A DNA stretch of 64,000 nt from Pseudobythopirellula maris (GCF_007859945.1 NZ_SJPQ01000001.1:620001-684000); one strand, 5' to 3'. Numbered from the stretch's first letter, positions 8,728-18,403 are shown. Numbers and translations are program-made. The notes: generated from the sequence alone by a model not told the origin.

Positions 8728-9017
8728 GGAGTTGGTTGTGCGAGGGGCGGATCGAGCCATCGCCCTGTGCGGGTCGCGGCGTCGTCGCCGACAGCATTGG
8801 CTGCGACTCTGGCTGCGGGCTTCGCACGGGGAGGCCTCGGAAATGGGGGGTGTTCGGTGGCTGCCCCCGTTGACGTTCGCTGTCGTCACGCCCGTAGGAG
8901 CCGCATAAGGTGAGGCAGTATAAGGTTTTGGGGCCCGTTTTGATAGACGCCTTTAGCCGGGCGTTTGCCTCCACAACTCCCCCCTGGAGGGCGGCCCAAA
9001 ATCCGCTCCCAGCATGC
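8728..9017. other. Intergenic region upstream of the Arg-rich gene
   Basis: No convincing gene is present. It should hold the promoter of the minus-strand Arg-rich gene; I see no clear -35/-10 pair. The terminator of the next minus-strand gene lies at its right end. Confidence 0.5.
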
Positions 9018-9060
9018 AAAAAGCCGCCGGCGGGGGCTCATTACCCTCGCCGGCGGCTTG
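9018..9060 (-). terminator. Rho-independent terminator of the Cys-Gly-rich barrel gene
   Basis: Read on the minus strand, a 12-bp GC-rich stem (AAGCCGCCGGCG, 9059-9048, with its complement 9032-9021) is followed by a run of T (9022-9018). It lies about 36 nt after the stop at 9096. Confidence 0.85.
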
Positions 9061-9095
9061 CCTACTCTGCTTAGATCGCTCGAAATCGCTTCGGC

Positions 9096-10628
9096 TCACG
9101 GGCGCCGGTCGACAATCAGCGAGCTGTTGTCGGCCACCGAGAACATCGGACGGAAGATGTTGTCGCTACGCCGCTTCGGGCCCGAACCGTAGTTCCAGAC
9201 CAGGTTCATGCCGAGGTTCCAGGCCTCGTCGATCACGCCATTGGCGGCGTCGGCGTTCTCGGGAATCAGGTAGCGGAATCCCGACTCGAACGACCAGCGT
9301 CCGGCCAGCGGCACGTGGATGTCGCCGCCAACGATGCCGTCGCCCTGGTCGCTGAAGCCGCCGTAGCAGCGGAACTCGCCGTCGCCCTTGCCGTGGAGCC
9401 GCCAGAACAGCAGGTACTGGTCAACCGTGCGGAAGTAGCTCGCGGCGGTCTGTGTTTCGCTCACGTGCGTCGAGAACTCGAAGCCAACTTCCTTGCCGCG
9501 CGGGTTCGTGATGCTGATCAAACCGCGAACTTGGTTGTAGTCTTCCGAGCCGAGCCGCTCGTCGCGGAGCATGTCGTAGACCACGCCGTACTGCATGCCG
9601 ACCTTCTTGCGATGGAACAGGCCCGCGGTGAAGAACGCCTGCGTGTGCGAGTCGTCCGTGCCGGGCGACAGCGTGCCGTGCAGCTGGCTGTGGACCGCCT
9701 GGCCGCCGATCTGGTAGCCGAGGCGCGGCAGCGGCAGCCAAGCCATCTTGCCGCCGATGTTCAGCCCCTCGTGGAAGCCGAAGTTGCCCTGATCGCGGGT
9801 CCCGTCGAGCGGGTTCTTGAACCCGTGGACACCCGAGAAGAGCGAGATGTCTTTGATCGGCGGCACGCACAGCACCAGCGGGACGGCCCCGCGATCGATG
9901 CACCCGCCGAGGCTCTTGGCGCAGCCGCACGAGTCGCCGCAGCCGCACTCGCCGCAGCAGCCGACGTCGCCGCAAACGCAGTCGGAGCCCATCGACACGG
10001 CGCAACCGTCGCCGTAGTCGCCGCATCCGCAGGCGTCGCCACAACCCGCGCCGCAGCCCGGTTCGGTGTAGCCGCAGCTAGGCTCTTCGTAGTAAGGCAC
10101 GCCACAGGTCGCTTCCTCGCACCCGCAACCCGGCTCGCAGACGGGGCCGCAGCCGCAATCGTCGCCGCAGCCGCACGAGGCGCCACACCCGCAGCCGCCG
10201 CCGTAACCACCGTGGTGGAACAGACCGGCCTGAGTGACGGCCGGATCGAGGTGCGCCGCGTTCACGCCGGCCGAGGCCAGAGTGGCGAGCGACGCGTTCG
10301 CCGAAGCCGTAAGAGACGGGGCGACCGTCTGGGGCGCCGCGGTCCGCTTGGGAGCGGCCGACGCGACGCGTTGCGTCGAGTGGGCCTGCGCCGCAGGCCT
10401 TTGGGCGGTGGTTCGATCGGCCGGCGCCTGAGCCGTCGGCCGTTTGGCCGCTGGCGCCGTGCTCGACGCGGCGGTGTGGGAGGCTTGGCGTACGCCGCTC
10501 GACTGCCAGGCGAGCTCATCGCCAGCGGCCTCGGTGGCCGCGAACCCCACGACGGGAGTGATGGCGAGGGCAAGCAGCAGGGTCGCGGCCGGTGCGGCGC
10601 GGCGGTTCGACGGGTCGTGGTGACGCAT
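9096..10628 (-). CDS. Secreted barrel protein with a Cys-Gly-rich domain (about 24 Cys in 100 residues)
   Basis: A 510-residue protein starting at ATG 10628, which gives a signal peptide (ATLLLALAITPVVGFA); an upstream extension is not needed. An Ala/Thr/Gln-rich region is followed by an extraordinary Cys-Gly block (nt about 9895-10205) with CGCG, CGDDCGCG and CEPGCGCEE units, about 24 cysteines in roughly 100 residues. The C-terminal half (from about nt 9870 leftwards) looks like a porin-like barrel: alternating strands, FNFGFHEGLNIGGK-type turns, WSFESGFRYLIPE. The barrel probably sits in the outer membrane with the Cys block exposed or cross-linked; metal binding is possible but unproven. 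It has its own terminator and is divergent from ade. Confidence 0.78.
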   Translation of the reverse strand: MRHHDPSNRRAAPAATLLLALAITPVVGFAATEAAGDELAWQSSGVRQASHTAASSTAPAAKRPTAQAPADRTTAQRPAAQAHSTQRVASAAPKRTAAPQTVAPSLTASANASLATLASAGVNAAHLDPAVTQAGLFHHGGYGGGCGCGASCGCGDDCGCGPVCEPGCGCEEATCGVPYYEEPSCGYTEPGCGAGCGDACGCGDYGDGCAVSMGSDCVCGDVGCCGECGCGDSCGCAKSLGGCIDRGAVPLVLCVPPIKDISLFSGVHGFKNPLDGTRDQGNFGFHEGLNIGGKMAWLPLPRLGYQIGGQAVHSQLHGTLSPGTDDSHTQAFFTAGLFHRKKVGMQYGVVYDMLRDERLGSEDYNQVRGLISITNPRGKEVGFEFSTHVSETQTAASYFRTVDQYLLFWRLHGKGDGEFRCYGGFSDQGDGIVGGDIHVPLAGRWSFESGFRYLIPENADAANGVIDEAWNLGMNLVWNYGSGPKRRSDNIFRPMFSVADNSSLIVDRRP

Positions 10629-10958
10629 CGCTATGATCCTTACGGGGGGCGTAGTCGGTTCGCGGGCCGCGCAAAGGCGGTCGAGCAACGGAATTCTCCT
10701 CAGGCGTCCCGCGTCTTGCTGGCGCGTTGTCAGCGACGCCAGGCCCCCCTGGATCGCTGCTCAAGAGAGGGTATCGGGACGCCAGGGCCCGGAACTTTCG
10801 GAAAAGTCACCCCAACCGTCAGAGTCGCCGCCCGCAACGCTGGCGCCCCTGCGGGGTGGGCCCGCTATAATCGCCCTTCGCCAGCCCTGCCGTGGCCAGA
10901 CACCGCAAGCCCACGCCGCAATCCACTTCCTTCCCAGCAAGCCCTGCTACCAAGCCCT
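10629..10958. other. Divergent promoter region between the Cys-Gly-rich gene and ade
   Basis: It contains a perfect TATAAT (10866-10871) on the plus strand, 88 nt before the ade start. The expected -35 position reads GC-rich with no TTGACA-like box. No gene is supported here; the plus frame is open but its composition follows the opposite-strand gene. Confidence 0.5.
10866..10871 (+). promoter_or_regulatory. Probable -10 box of ade
   Basis: Perfect TATAAT in a GC-rich context (CCCGCTATAATCGCCC), 88 nt before the ade ATG; no matching -35. Confidence 0.45.
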
Positions 10959-12602
10959 ATGCCCGCCGAGTTTTCTGTTGTCGCCAACCTCGTTGACGTT
11001 GTCGCCCGCGAGACTTACTACGCCGAGGTCCGTATCGAAGGGGGCAAGATCGCCGCCATCGAGCGGCTCGGCGACGAGAAGCCCGCAGCCGCTTACCTCA
11101 CGCCCGGCTACGTCGACGCCCATGTGCACGTCGAGAGTTCGATGCTTGTGCCGACCGAGTTCGCTCGCGCGGCGGTGACGCACGGCACCGTGGCGTCGGT
11201 CTCCGATCCGCACGAGATCGGCAACGTGCTTGGCGTGGCGGGCGTGGAGTACATGCTCGAGAACGCGAGCCACTCGCCGTTCAAATTCTGCTTTGGGGCC
11301 CCCTCGTGCGTGCCGGCCACAACGTTCGAGACCGCCGGCGCCGTGATCACGGTCGAAGAAGTGGAGCAGCTGCTCGCCGACTCGCGGATCGGTTACCTCA
11401 GCGAGATGATGAATTTCCCCGGCGTCCTGGGGGGCGACCCGGAGTGCTTGGCGAAGATTGCCGCGGCGAAGCAGCTCGGCAAGCCGGTCGATGGCCACGC
11501 CCCCGGCCTCCGCGGCGACGAGGCGGTCGCCTACGTGGCGGCCGGCATGACGACCGACCACGAGTGCTTCACCAAGGAGGAGGCGCTCGACAAGCTCGCG
11601 GCGGGCTGCAAAATCTCGATCCGCGAAGGCTCCGCCGCCCGCAACTTCGACGCCCTCGTGTCGCTCATCGGCGAGGCGCCCGGCATGACGATGCTGTGCA
11701 GCGACGACAAGCACCCGGACGAACTGGCGCTGGGCCACATCAACACGCTGCTCCGCCGGGCCGTGGCGGCCGGAGTTGACGTTTACGACGCCCTCCGTGC
11801 CGCGTGCGTCACCCCCGTGGAGCATTACTCCCTGCCGGTCGGCCAGCTCCGCGTCGGCGACCCGGCCGACTTCGTCGAGATCGACTCGCTCAGCGAGTTC
11901 GGCGTCAAGCGCACCTGGATCGACGGCGAGCTCGTGGCCGAGTCGGGCAAAACCTTGCTACCCCGCGTCGAGCCGGCGGTCGCCAACAAATTCACTCCGC
12001 AGGAAGTCACCGCCGACACCCTCAAGGCGCCCGCCGTGGGCGAGATGATCCGTGTGATCGAGGCGGTCGACGGCCAGCTCGTGACGGGCTGCCTGTCGCT
12101 GCCGGCCAAGATCGAGGCGAACGCCTACCAGAGCGACCCGGCCAACGACGTGCTGAAGCTCGTCGTGGTAAACCGATACACGAAGGCCGAGCCAGCGGTG
12201 GCGTTCATCAAGAACTTCGGGCTCACGCGTGGGGCGCTCGCCTCGAGCGTCGCCCACGACTCGCACAACGTAATCGCCGTCGGCGCCAGCGACAACGACT
12301 TGGCCGAGGCAATCAACCTCGTGATGCGCACCGGCGGCGGGCTCAGCGCGGCGTGCGCGGCCGACGGCGCCTCGGAGGTCTTGCCGCTGCCCGTGGCCGG
12401 CTTGATGGCGACCGGCACGTGCCAGGAGGTGGGCGAGGCGTACGGCAAACTCGACAGGCTCGTCAAAGCGTGGGGCTCGCCGCTGCGGGCGCCTTACATG
12501 ACGCTCAGCTTCATGGCCCTGCTGGTCATCCCAGCGCTCAAGCTCAGCGACCTCGGCCTGTTCGACGGCGGCAAGTTTGAGTTCGTCCCGCTCACCGAGT
12601 AG
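10959..12602 (+). CDS. ade: Adenine deaminase
   Basis: Adenine deaminase hydrolyses adenine to hypoxanthine and ammonia in purine salvage. The 547-residue protein has the amidohydrolase signature GYVDAHVHVESSM (His55, His57), the family-specific SVSDPHEIGNVLG, VDGHAPGL, and the CSDDKHPDEL segment, and the C-terminal Ade domain with LPLPVAGLMAT and LSFMALLVIPALKLSDLGLFD. The start at ATG 10959 matches the family N-terminus; the same frame stays open for 1.6 kb upstream only because it lies opposite the Cys-Gly-rich gene. It is a single gene with a TATAAT upstream. Confidence 0.95.
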   Translation: MPAEFSVVANLVDVVARETYYAEVRIEGGKIAAIERLGDEKPAAAYLTPGYVDAHVHVESSMLVPTEFARAAVTHGTVASVSDPHEIGNVLGVAGVEYMLENASHSPFKFCFGAPSCVPATTFETAGAVITVEEVEQLLADSRIGYLSEMMNFPGVLGGDPECLAKIAAAKQLGKPVDGHAPGLRGDEAVAYVAAGMTTDHECFTKEEALDKLAAGCKISIREGSAARNFDALVSLIGEAPGMTMLCSDDKHPDELALGHINTLLRRAVAAGVDVYDALRAACVTPVEHYSLPVGQLRVGDPADFVEIDSLSEFGVKRTWIDGELVAESGKTLLPRVEPAVANKFTPQEVTADTLKAPAVGEMIRVIEAVDGQLVTGCLSLPAKIEANAYQSDPANDVLKLVVVNRYTKAEPAVAFIKNFGLTRGALASSVAHDSHNVIAVGASDNDLAEAINLVMRTGGGLSAACAADGASEVLPLPVAGLMATGTCQEVGEAYGKLDRLVKAWGSPLRAPYMTLSFMALLVIPALKLSDLGLFDGGKFEFVPLTE

Positions 12603-12664
12603 CCGATTTGGCCTTGGAAGCGATGGATGATGCGGCAATCTAATATCTGGCCGCTAAAAAATGA

Positions 12665-12821
12665 ACCACGACGGCACAACGGACACGACGAAGTCAGGAA
12701 AGAAGAAAAAGCCGCCCACGAAAACTCGCGAATAAAGTAATCCCCTCCCCCTGTGGGGGAGGGGATTCGACGGTTCGCGCGTATTCGTGGGCAACATCCT
12801 GCTTAGTCATGACCGTCGTGG
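12665..12821. repeat. Nested intergenic inverted repeat R1
   Basis: Outer arms ACCACGACGG (12665) and CCGTCGTGG (ending 12821), inner arms CCCACGAA.. and ..TATTCGTGGG (about 12714-12798), with the G/C palindrome at the centre. The inner arms are shared with R6. It ends exactly at the stop codon of the next minus-strand gene. A 24-codon reading frame inside it is not credible as a gene. Confidence 0.8.
12739..12767. repeat. G/C palindrome, family member 3
   Basis: A perfect 13-bp stem: AATCCCCTCCCCC (12739-12751) and GGGGGAGGGGATT (12755-12767), loop TGT. It is embedded in R1. Confidence 0.88.
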
Positions 12822-13286
12822 CTATTCCGATTTCCGCTGCCGCTGGTAGTCGCGCACGTTGCGTCGCAGCTCTTCGCTCGACCAGCCATGTTTTTCAGAG
12901 AGCTTGAGGAAGCGGCGTTGGCCGGCGTTGTCGAGTCGCGCCACCGCGACGTGGGCCGACCACGACTGCGACGCCAACCGGTTGCCGATCGGCACTCGGC
13001 GAGCGACCGAGGCGTAGCGGTTGAGCTGATCGCCCGAGATCGCGCCCTCGCACATCTGCGAGAAGACCTCGCCGAAGTTGTCCTCGCCGGCGTTGAGCAG
13101 GTCGCCAATCCACCACGGCCCGGCCCGCTGGCACCACAGGGCGAACTGCAGCGGGCCCTTCCAGGCGTCGATATCGGGGCGGCCCTTGATGCGCACCCCC
13201 ACGCTCGTAAAGCGGAACGGCCCGACCGACATCTCCGGCGGCCCGGCGGGCATGGAGCGTTCGGCGTTGGGCGTGGGATCGTTCAT
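12822..13286 (-). CDS. Small protein of the plasmid/ICE LmbU-ParB-like regulator type
   Basis: A 154-residue protein. After a short disordered start, the segment PDIDAWKGPLQFALWCQR, then GPWWIGDLLNAGEDNFGE, VARRVPIGNR, SWSAHVAVARLDNAGQRRF and GWSSEELRRNVRDYQ follows the layout of a family found on plasmids, integrative elements and actinobacterial gene clusters (LmbU-like; 'WIGDWLNYGE...SWSHHAEVA...GWSVRELR'). In those proteins the region is helical and linked to DNA binding. The start ATG 13286 is the first in frame. Its stop abuts repeat R1. No mobile-element gene adjoins it, so it may be a chromosomal remnant or a domesticated regulator. Confidence 0.7.
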   Translation of the reverse strand: MNDPTPNAERSMPAGPPEMSVGPFRFTSVGVRIKGRPDIDAWKGPLQFALWCQRAGPWWIGDLLNAGEDNFGEVFSQMCEGAISGDQLNRYASVARRVPIGNRLASQSWSAHVAVARLDNAGQRRFLKLSEKHGWSSEELRRNVRDYQRQRKSE

Positions 13287-13306
13287 GGCGTTTTAGCAGT
13301 GAGGGG

Positions 13307-14573
<1,267 letters not shown>

Positions 14574-14574
<1 letters not shown>

Positions 14575-14748
14575 CCACAGAGACACAGAGGGCACGGAGA
14601 AGGACGGAGACGAATAGGACGTGGATAAACGCGGATGCAGCGGATTATCGCGGATTAGCTCCAGTTCTGATCCGCGTTAATCCGCGTTCCATTCTTCACC
14701 GTTCGTTCCTTCTTTCCTACTCTGTGTCCTCTGTGCTCTCTGTGGTGA
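14574..14748. repeat. Nested intergenic inverted repeat R3
   Basis: Outer arms ACCACAGAGACACAGAGG (14574) and CTCTGTGCTCTCTGTGGT (about 14731-14748); inner arms ACGCGGATGCAGCGGATTA and TAATCCGCGTTCC. The first base overlaps the hemB stop and the element ends 5 nt before the next ATG, so it fills the whole gap. Confidence 0.88.
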
Positions 14749-14753
14749 ACCTA

Positions 14754-15248
14754 ATGCACCCCGCCAAGCTGCCGATCGACGAGCTACTCAAGCAGTGCGA
14801 CGCACGCCGCCTTCGGCGCAGCGGCCCCGGGGGGCAGCACCGCAACAAGGTTGAGACCGCCGTGGTGCTTACGCACACGCCGACCGGCGTCGTGGCCGAG
14901 GCCAACGAGCGTCGCAGCCAGCACGCCAACCACGAGGTCGCCGTCGGTCGGTTGCGGGTGAACCTCGCCCTGGAAACCCGCGACGAAGCGCCCGCCGATC
15001 CGAGCCCGCTGTGGACAGGGCGCACCCGCGGCGGCAAGATCTCGGTGAATCCCGGCCACGCCGACTTCCCCGCCCTGCTGGCCGAGGCGCTCGACACACT
15101 CGCCGCCACGGAGTGGGACGACGCCGCGGCCGCCGAGCGGCTCGGCGTTTCGCGTACGCAGCTCCTCAAGCTGCTCAAACTCGAGCCACGCGCGTTCGCG
15201 CTGCTCAACACCCACCGCAACGCCGCTGGCCTGCCGCCGCTCAAATAG
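14754..15248 (+). CDS. Release-factor-like protein with GGQ motif and C-terminal helix-turn-helix-like extension
   Basis: A 164-residue protein with the RF-1 domain only: DARRLRRSGPGGQHRNKVETAV has the GGQ (26-28) that triggers peptidyl-tRNA hydrolysis. This resembles ArfB/YaeJ-type rescue factors and the planctomycetal release-factor-like family. The usual Lys/Arg-rich ArfB tail is absent. Instead the C-terminus (DDAAAAERLGVSRTQLLKLL) looks like a helix-turn-helix. ATG 14754 is chosen because the preceding in-frame residues come from repeat R3. No anticodon-recognition domain is present, so a ribosome-rescue role is more likely than canonical termination. Confidence 0.82.
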   Translation: MHPAKLPIDELLKQCDARRLRRSGPGGQHRNKVETAVVLTHTPTGVVAEANERRSQHANHEVAVGRLRVNLALETRDEAPADPSPLWTGRTRGGKISVNPGHADFPALLAEALDTLAATEWDDAAAAERLGVSRTQLLKLLKLEPRAFALLNTHRNAAGLPPLK

Positions 15249-15310
15249 CGCGAGGCGGCCAGCGCTACCGCCGAGCGGCCAACCGCCACCTTGGAATCGA
15301 AGAGATCAAT

Positions 15311-15625
15311 ATGGCCTGGGTATATCTGTTCGTAGCGGCCGCGTTGGAGATCGGCTGGGCCGTTGGCCTGAAATACTCCCACGGGTTCACCAAGCCCTTG
15401 CCGAGCGTGCTGACTGTGGTCGCCATGGTCCTCAGTCTCGTGCTCTTGGCGATGGCGGTACGAACACTGCCCATCGGGACCAGCTACGCCATATGGACCG
15501 GCATCGGCGCCGTCGGGACCGCGGTGCTCGGCATCGCCCTGTTCTCCGAGCCGGTCACCGCGTGGCGTGTTTTATTCCTGCTGCTGATCGTGGGCGGCAT
15601 CGCCGGGCTGAAGGTCACGGCTTAG
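15311..15625 (+). CDS. sugE: SMR-family small exporter, SugE/Gdx type
   Basis: A 104-residue protein with four membrane segments, the standard small-multidrug-resistance size. The coupling glutamate is Glu13 (ALEIGWAVGLKYSHGF), and WAVGLKYSHGFTK plus TSYAIWTGIGAVGTAVLG are signatures of the SugE/Gdx branch, which exports guanidinium or quaternary cations. It works as a dimer in the cytoplasmic membrane. I looked for a guanidine riboswitch in the 62-nt leader and did not see one. It follows the release-factor-like gene by 62 nt and may share its transcript. Confidence 0.9.
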   Translation: MAWVYLFVAAALEIGWAVGLKYSHGFTKPLPSVLTVVAMVLSLVLLAMAVRTLPIGTSYAIWTGIGAVGTAVLGIALFSEPVTAWRVLFLLLIVGGIAGLKVTA

Positions 15626-15652
15626 CAACGAGCCTGTCGAACGAGCCGACCG

Positions 15653-15680
15653 TTGCCGTCGGCCGGTCTCGCCCTACAAT
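15653..15680 (+). promoter_or_regulatory. Promoter of the HAD gene, predicted leaderless transcript
   Basis: TTGCCG (15653-15658), a 16-bp spacer and TACAAT (15675-15680). The expected start site, 6-8 nt on, coincides with the A of the ATG at 15688, and no Shine-Dalgarno is present. Confidence 0.5.
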
Positions 15681-15687
15681 CGCTGTC

Positions 15688-16377
15688 ATGAAAGCTTGCT
15701 TATTCGACATCGATGGGACCCTCGTGCAAACCGGCGGCGCTGGCGTCCAGGCGTTCGCCCAAACGTTTGCCGAGGAGTTCGGCGTGCCGGAGATCTCGCG
15801 ATCGATCTCGTTCGCCGGCCGCAGCGATCGGGCGATCGCCGGCGACCTGCTCGAGATCCATGAGCTTGGCGACACGCCCGAGAACTGGTCCCGTTTCCAA
15901 GCGGGCTACCTGCCGAGGCTCACCAAGAAGCTCGCCGAGTGTGTCGGCACGGTGCTGCCGGGTGTTGTGGCGTTGCTCGACAAGCTCGAGGCGCAGGGAG
16001 ATGTGCAGATCGGCCTGCTGACGGGCAACATCCGCCGCGGCGCCGAGGCCAAGCTCTCGCACTACGGCCTATGGGACCGCTTCGCGTTCGGCGGCTTCGG
16101 CGACGACCTGCCGATGCGCGACGACATCGCCGCGGCGTCGGTCGCCCTGGCCCGGGCGCGGCACCAAGCCGAGCCGCTCTCGGCCCACGATGGCCATGAG
16201 CGGGTGGTCGTTATCGGCGACACGCCGAACGACATCACCTGCGCCCACGCGATCGGCGCCCTGGCCGTCGGCGTGCCGACCGGGCACACGCCGGTGGAAG
16301 TCATCGAGGCCGAAGGCCCCGACCTGGTGGTCGACACGCTCGAAGACGACGCGCAGATCCTCGCCTGGTTCGCCTGA
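15688..16377 (+). CDS. HAD-family hydrolase (phosphoglycolate phosphatase-like)
   Basis: A 229-residue HAD-like phosphatase. Motif I is FDIDGT (Asp7, Asp9), motif II LLTGN, and motif IV GDTPNDITCA. The helical cap after motif I (TFAEEFGVPE...) is the C1 type seen in Gph/PGP-like enzymes. The substrate cannot be read from the sequence. The ATG at 15688 is fixed by motif I only six residues on, and a promoter lies directly upstream. It is not obviously linked to sthA, 184 nt downstream. Confidence 0.88.
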   Translation: MKACLFDIDGTLVQTGGAGVQAFAQTFAEEFGVPEISRSISFAGRSDRAIAGDLLEIHELGDTPENWSRFQAGYLPRLTKKLAECVGTVLPGVVALLDKLEAQGDVQIGLLTGNIRRGAEAKLSHYGLWDRFAFGGFGDDLPMRDDIAAASVALARARHQAEPLSAHDGHERVVVIGDTPNDITCAHAIGALAVGVPTGHTPVEVIEAEGPDLVVDTLEDDAQILAWFA

Positions 16378-16561
16378 GCGGGCGGCGCTCTCTCGCCCCG
16401 CCCCAACCCCCACGACCCGCGCGACCGGCCCCAGCCGCTCCGTAGGAATGCCGCAGGCCGCACGGCGACAGGCCCCGGGCTTGTTCACGCCCTAGGTTTA
16501 TCCATCGGGCGCCACGCGCCCACGGAGGCGATAACCTTACATCGACGGAAGAGACACGACC

Positions 16562-18061
16562 ATGCGTTACGACTTGGCGGTAATCGGCAGCGGGCCCGGC
16601 GGACAGAAGGCGGCCATCGCCGCGGCGAAGCTCGGCAAGCGGGTTGCGATCGTCGAACGCCGCAAGGAGCTAGTCGGCGGCGTCTGCCTGCACACCGGCA
16701 CGATCCCGTCGAAGACCATGCGCGAGGCGATCCTCCACCTCACCGGCTTCCGCCAACGCGAGGTCTACGGCGACCAATACCGCCACCGCGCGTCGATCAC
16801 AATGGACGCCCTGCGTCAGAAGCTCGAGCAGGTCAGCCGCAACGAGTGGGAAGTGATCCAGGACCAGTTCGACCGCAACGGCGTCGACACTTACTTCGGC
16901 GAGGCGAGCTTCCTGTCGCCCAACAAGCTGGAGCTCGACGACGGCGAGGCCACCCAGGTGGTCGAGGCCGATCACGTGCTGATCGCCACGGGCACACGCC
17001 CGGCGCGACCCGACCACATACCGTTCGACGGCCGCAACGTCTTCGACTCCGACGAGTTCTTGGACCTCGACCGCATCCCGCGCTCGATGGTCGTCGTGGG
17101 CGGCGGCGTGATCGGCATCGAGTACGGGCTGATGTTCGCCACGCTCGGCGTGCGCGTGACGGTGATCGACGGCCGCGATCGGCTGCTCGATTTCTGCGAC
17201 CGCGAGATCGTCGACTCGCTCGTCTACCACGGCCGCTCGCTCGGCGTGGCGTTCCGCCTCGGCGAGGCGGTGAGCGAGGTCCGCAAGGTCCGCGAGGGCG
17301 TCGTCGCGGTGGAGCTCGAAAGCGGCAAACGCATCCTCGGCGAGACCGTTCTCTTCAGTGTCGGCCGTCAGGGCGACAGCGACCGACTCAAGCTCGGCGC
17401 CGCCGGGCTCGACCCCGACAACCGCGGCCGGCTGAAGTGCAGCGAGGCGTTCCAGACCGAGGTCCCCCACATCTACGCCGTCGGCGACGTGGTCGGCTTC
17501 CCCGCCCTGGCCAGCGCGTCGATGGAGCAGGGCCGCCAGGCCGTCTGCCACATGTTCGGCGTCCCCTGCCCGCCGTCGGGCGAAATCCCTTACGGCCTGT
17601 TCACCGTGCCGGAGATCTCGCTCATCGGCAAGACCGAGCAGCAGCTCACCGCCGACCACGCGCCGTACGAGATGGGCATCGCCCGTTTCTCGGAGATCGC
17701 CCGCGGCCACATCACGGGCGACAAGACCGGCATGCTCAAGCTGCTCTTCCACCGCGAAACGCTCCAGCTGCTCGGCGTCCACGCCATCGGCGAGGCGGCC
17801 ACCGAGATCGTGCACATCGGCCAAGCCGTGATGAGCTTCGGCGGCACGATCGAGTACTTCCGCGACGCGGTTTTCAACTACCCCACGATGGCGGAGTGCT
17901 ACAAGGTCGCCGCGCTCGACGGCCTCAACAAACTGGCCGCTTACAACTGCGAGTCGCACGACGAGTCCGGCGGTGAGACCGGCGGCGAGCAACAAGTTTG
18001 CGTGCCGCCTGAACTCGGTGCAGTCGACCTGCCAACGGCCGAGCCCGTCGCCGTTGGCTGA
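16562..18061 (+). CDS. sthA: Soluble (Si-specific) pyridine nucleotide transhydrogenase
   Basis: SthA transfers hydride between NADPH and NAD+ in the cytoplasm, using FAD. The 499-residue protein has the FAD-binding GSGPGG (10-14), the NAD(P)-binding VVVGGGVIGIEYG and the second FAD motif YAVGDVVGFPALAS. In the redox-active region it reads GGVCLHTGTIPSKT: only Cys42 remains and Thr47 replaces the second cysteine of lipoamide dehydrogenases, which is the hallmark of SthA. The last 40 residues (from NCESHDESGG) are a non-conserved tail. It is a single gene with a moderate purine-rich stretch before the ATG. Confidence 0.94.
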   Translation: MRYDLAVIGSGPGGQKAAIAAAKLGKRVAIVERRKELVGGVCLHTGTIPSKTMREAILHLTGFRQREVYGDQYRHRASITMDALRQKLEQVSRNEWEVIQDQFDRNGVDTYFGEASFLSPNKLELDDGEATQVVEADHVLIATGTRPARPDHIPFDGRNVFDSDEFLDLDRIPRSMVVVGGGVIGIEYGLMFATLGVRVTVIDGRDRLLDFCDREIVDSLVYHGRSLGVAFRLGEAVSEVRKVREGVVAVELESGKRILGETVLFSVGRQGDSDRLKLGAAGLDPDNRGRLKCSEAFQTEVPHIYAVGDVVGFPALASASMEQGRQAVCHMFGVPCPPSGEIPYGLFTVPEISLIGKTEQQLTADHAPYEMGIARFSEIARGHITGDKTGMLKLLFHRETLQLLGVHAIGEAATEIVHIGQAVMSFGGTIEYFRDAVFNYPTMAECYKVAALDGLNKLAAYNCESHDESGGETGGEQQVCVPPELGAVDLPTAEPVAVG

Positions 18062-18403
18062 ACCGGTCGCCGTTGGCTGACTTGGGGGAAAAGCTATAGG
18101 GGCGCCGAACGCCAAAGCAGCGTCGGTGAGAACCCCGACACTCAAGCTCCCCCACCCCGCCACGCAGGGCGGCGGGCCATGGGCAGCCCAGCGGCCAATC
18201 GGCTAAAATAACCACGCGCCGGGCGCCCCTTTAAGGGAACGCCTCGCTGGTGCACATCGGCCCATGCCGGCGGCAAGCGTTCGGCGCGCTGAGCTCTGTA
18301 GAACTCAAGCGCCGTGCGCATCGCGATCGCTGTCACGATGCGCACGGCGACGACACGTCTCCTCCCTCCCCTTGTTGATCACCTACGCTCCAGGAGTCTT
18401 TCT
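18062..18403. other. Leader region of the pectate lyase-like gene
   Basis: No gene is supported. It holds a TAAAAT box (18204-18209) and a strong hairpin (18311-18348). In-frame codons upstream of GTG 18404 lie in this leader and look non-coding. Confidence 0.5.
18311..18348 (+). promoter_or_regulatory. 13-bp perfect hairpin in the 5' leader
   Basis: GCCGTGCGCATCG (18311-18323) pairs with CGATGCGCACGGC (18336-18348) around a 12-nt loop, 56 nt before the start codon of the lyase gene. No T tract follows, so an RNA-level regulatory or stability role is possible. Confidence 0.5.

Noticed and set aside
9315-12602. A plus-strand frame of about 1095 codons ending in ade
   Set aside because: Only the last 547 codons align to adenine deaminase; the rest is opposite the Cys-Gly-rich gene and has its mirrored composition.
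12661-12735. A 24-codon Lys-rich peptide after ade
   Set aside because: It lies wholly in repeat R1 and has no ribosome-binding site.
15249-15310. Guanidine riboswitch before the sugE-type gene
   Set aside because: The 62-nt leader is too short and lacks the known conserved sequences.
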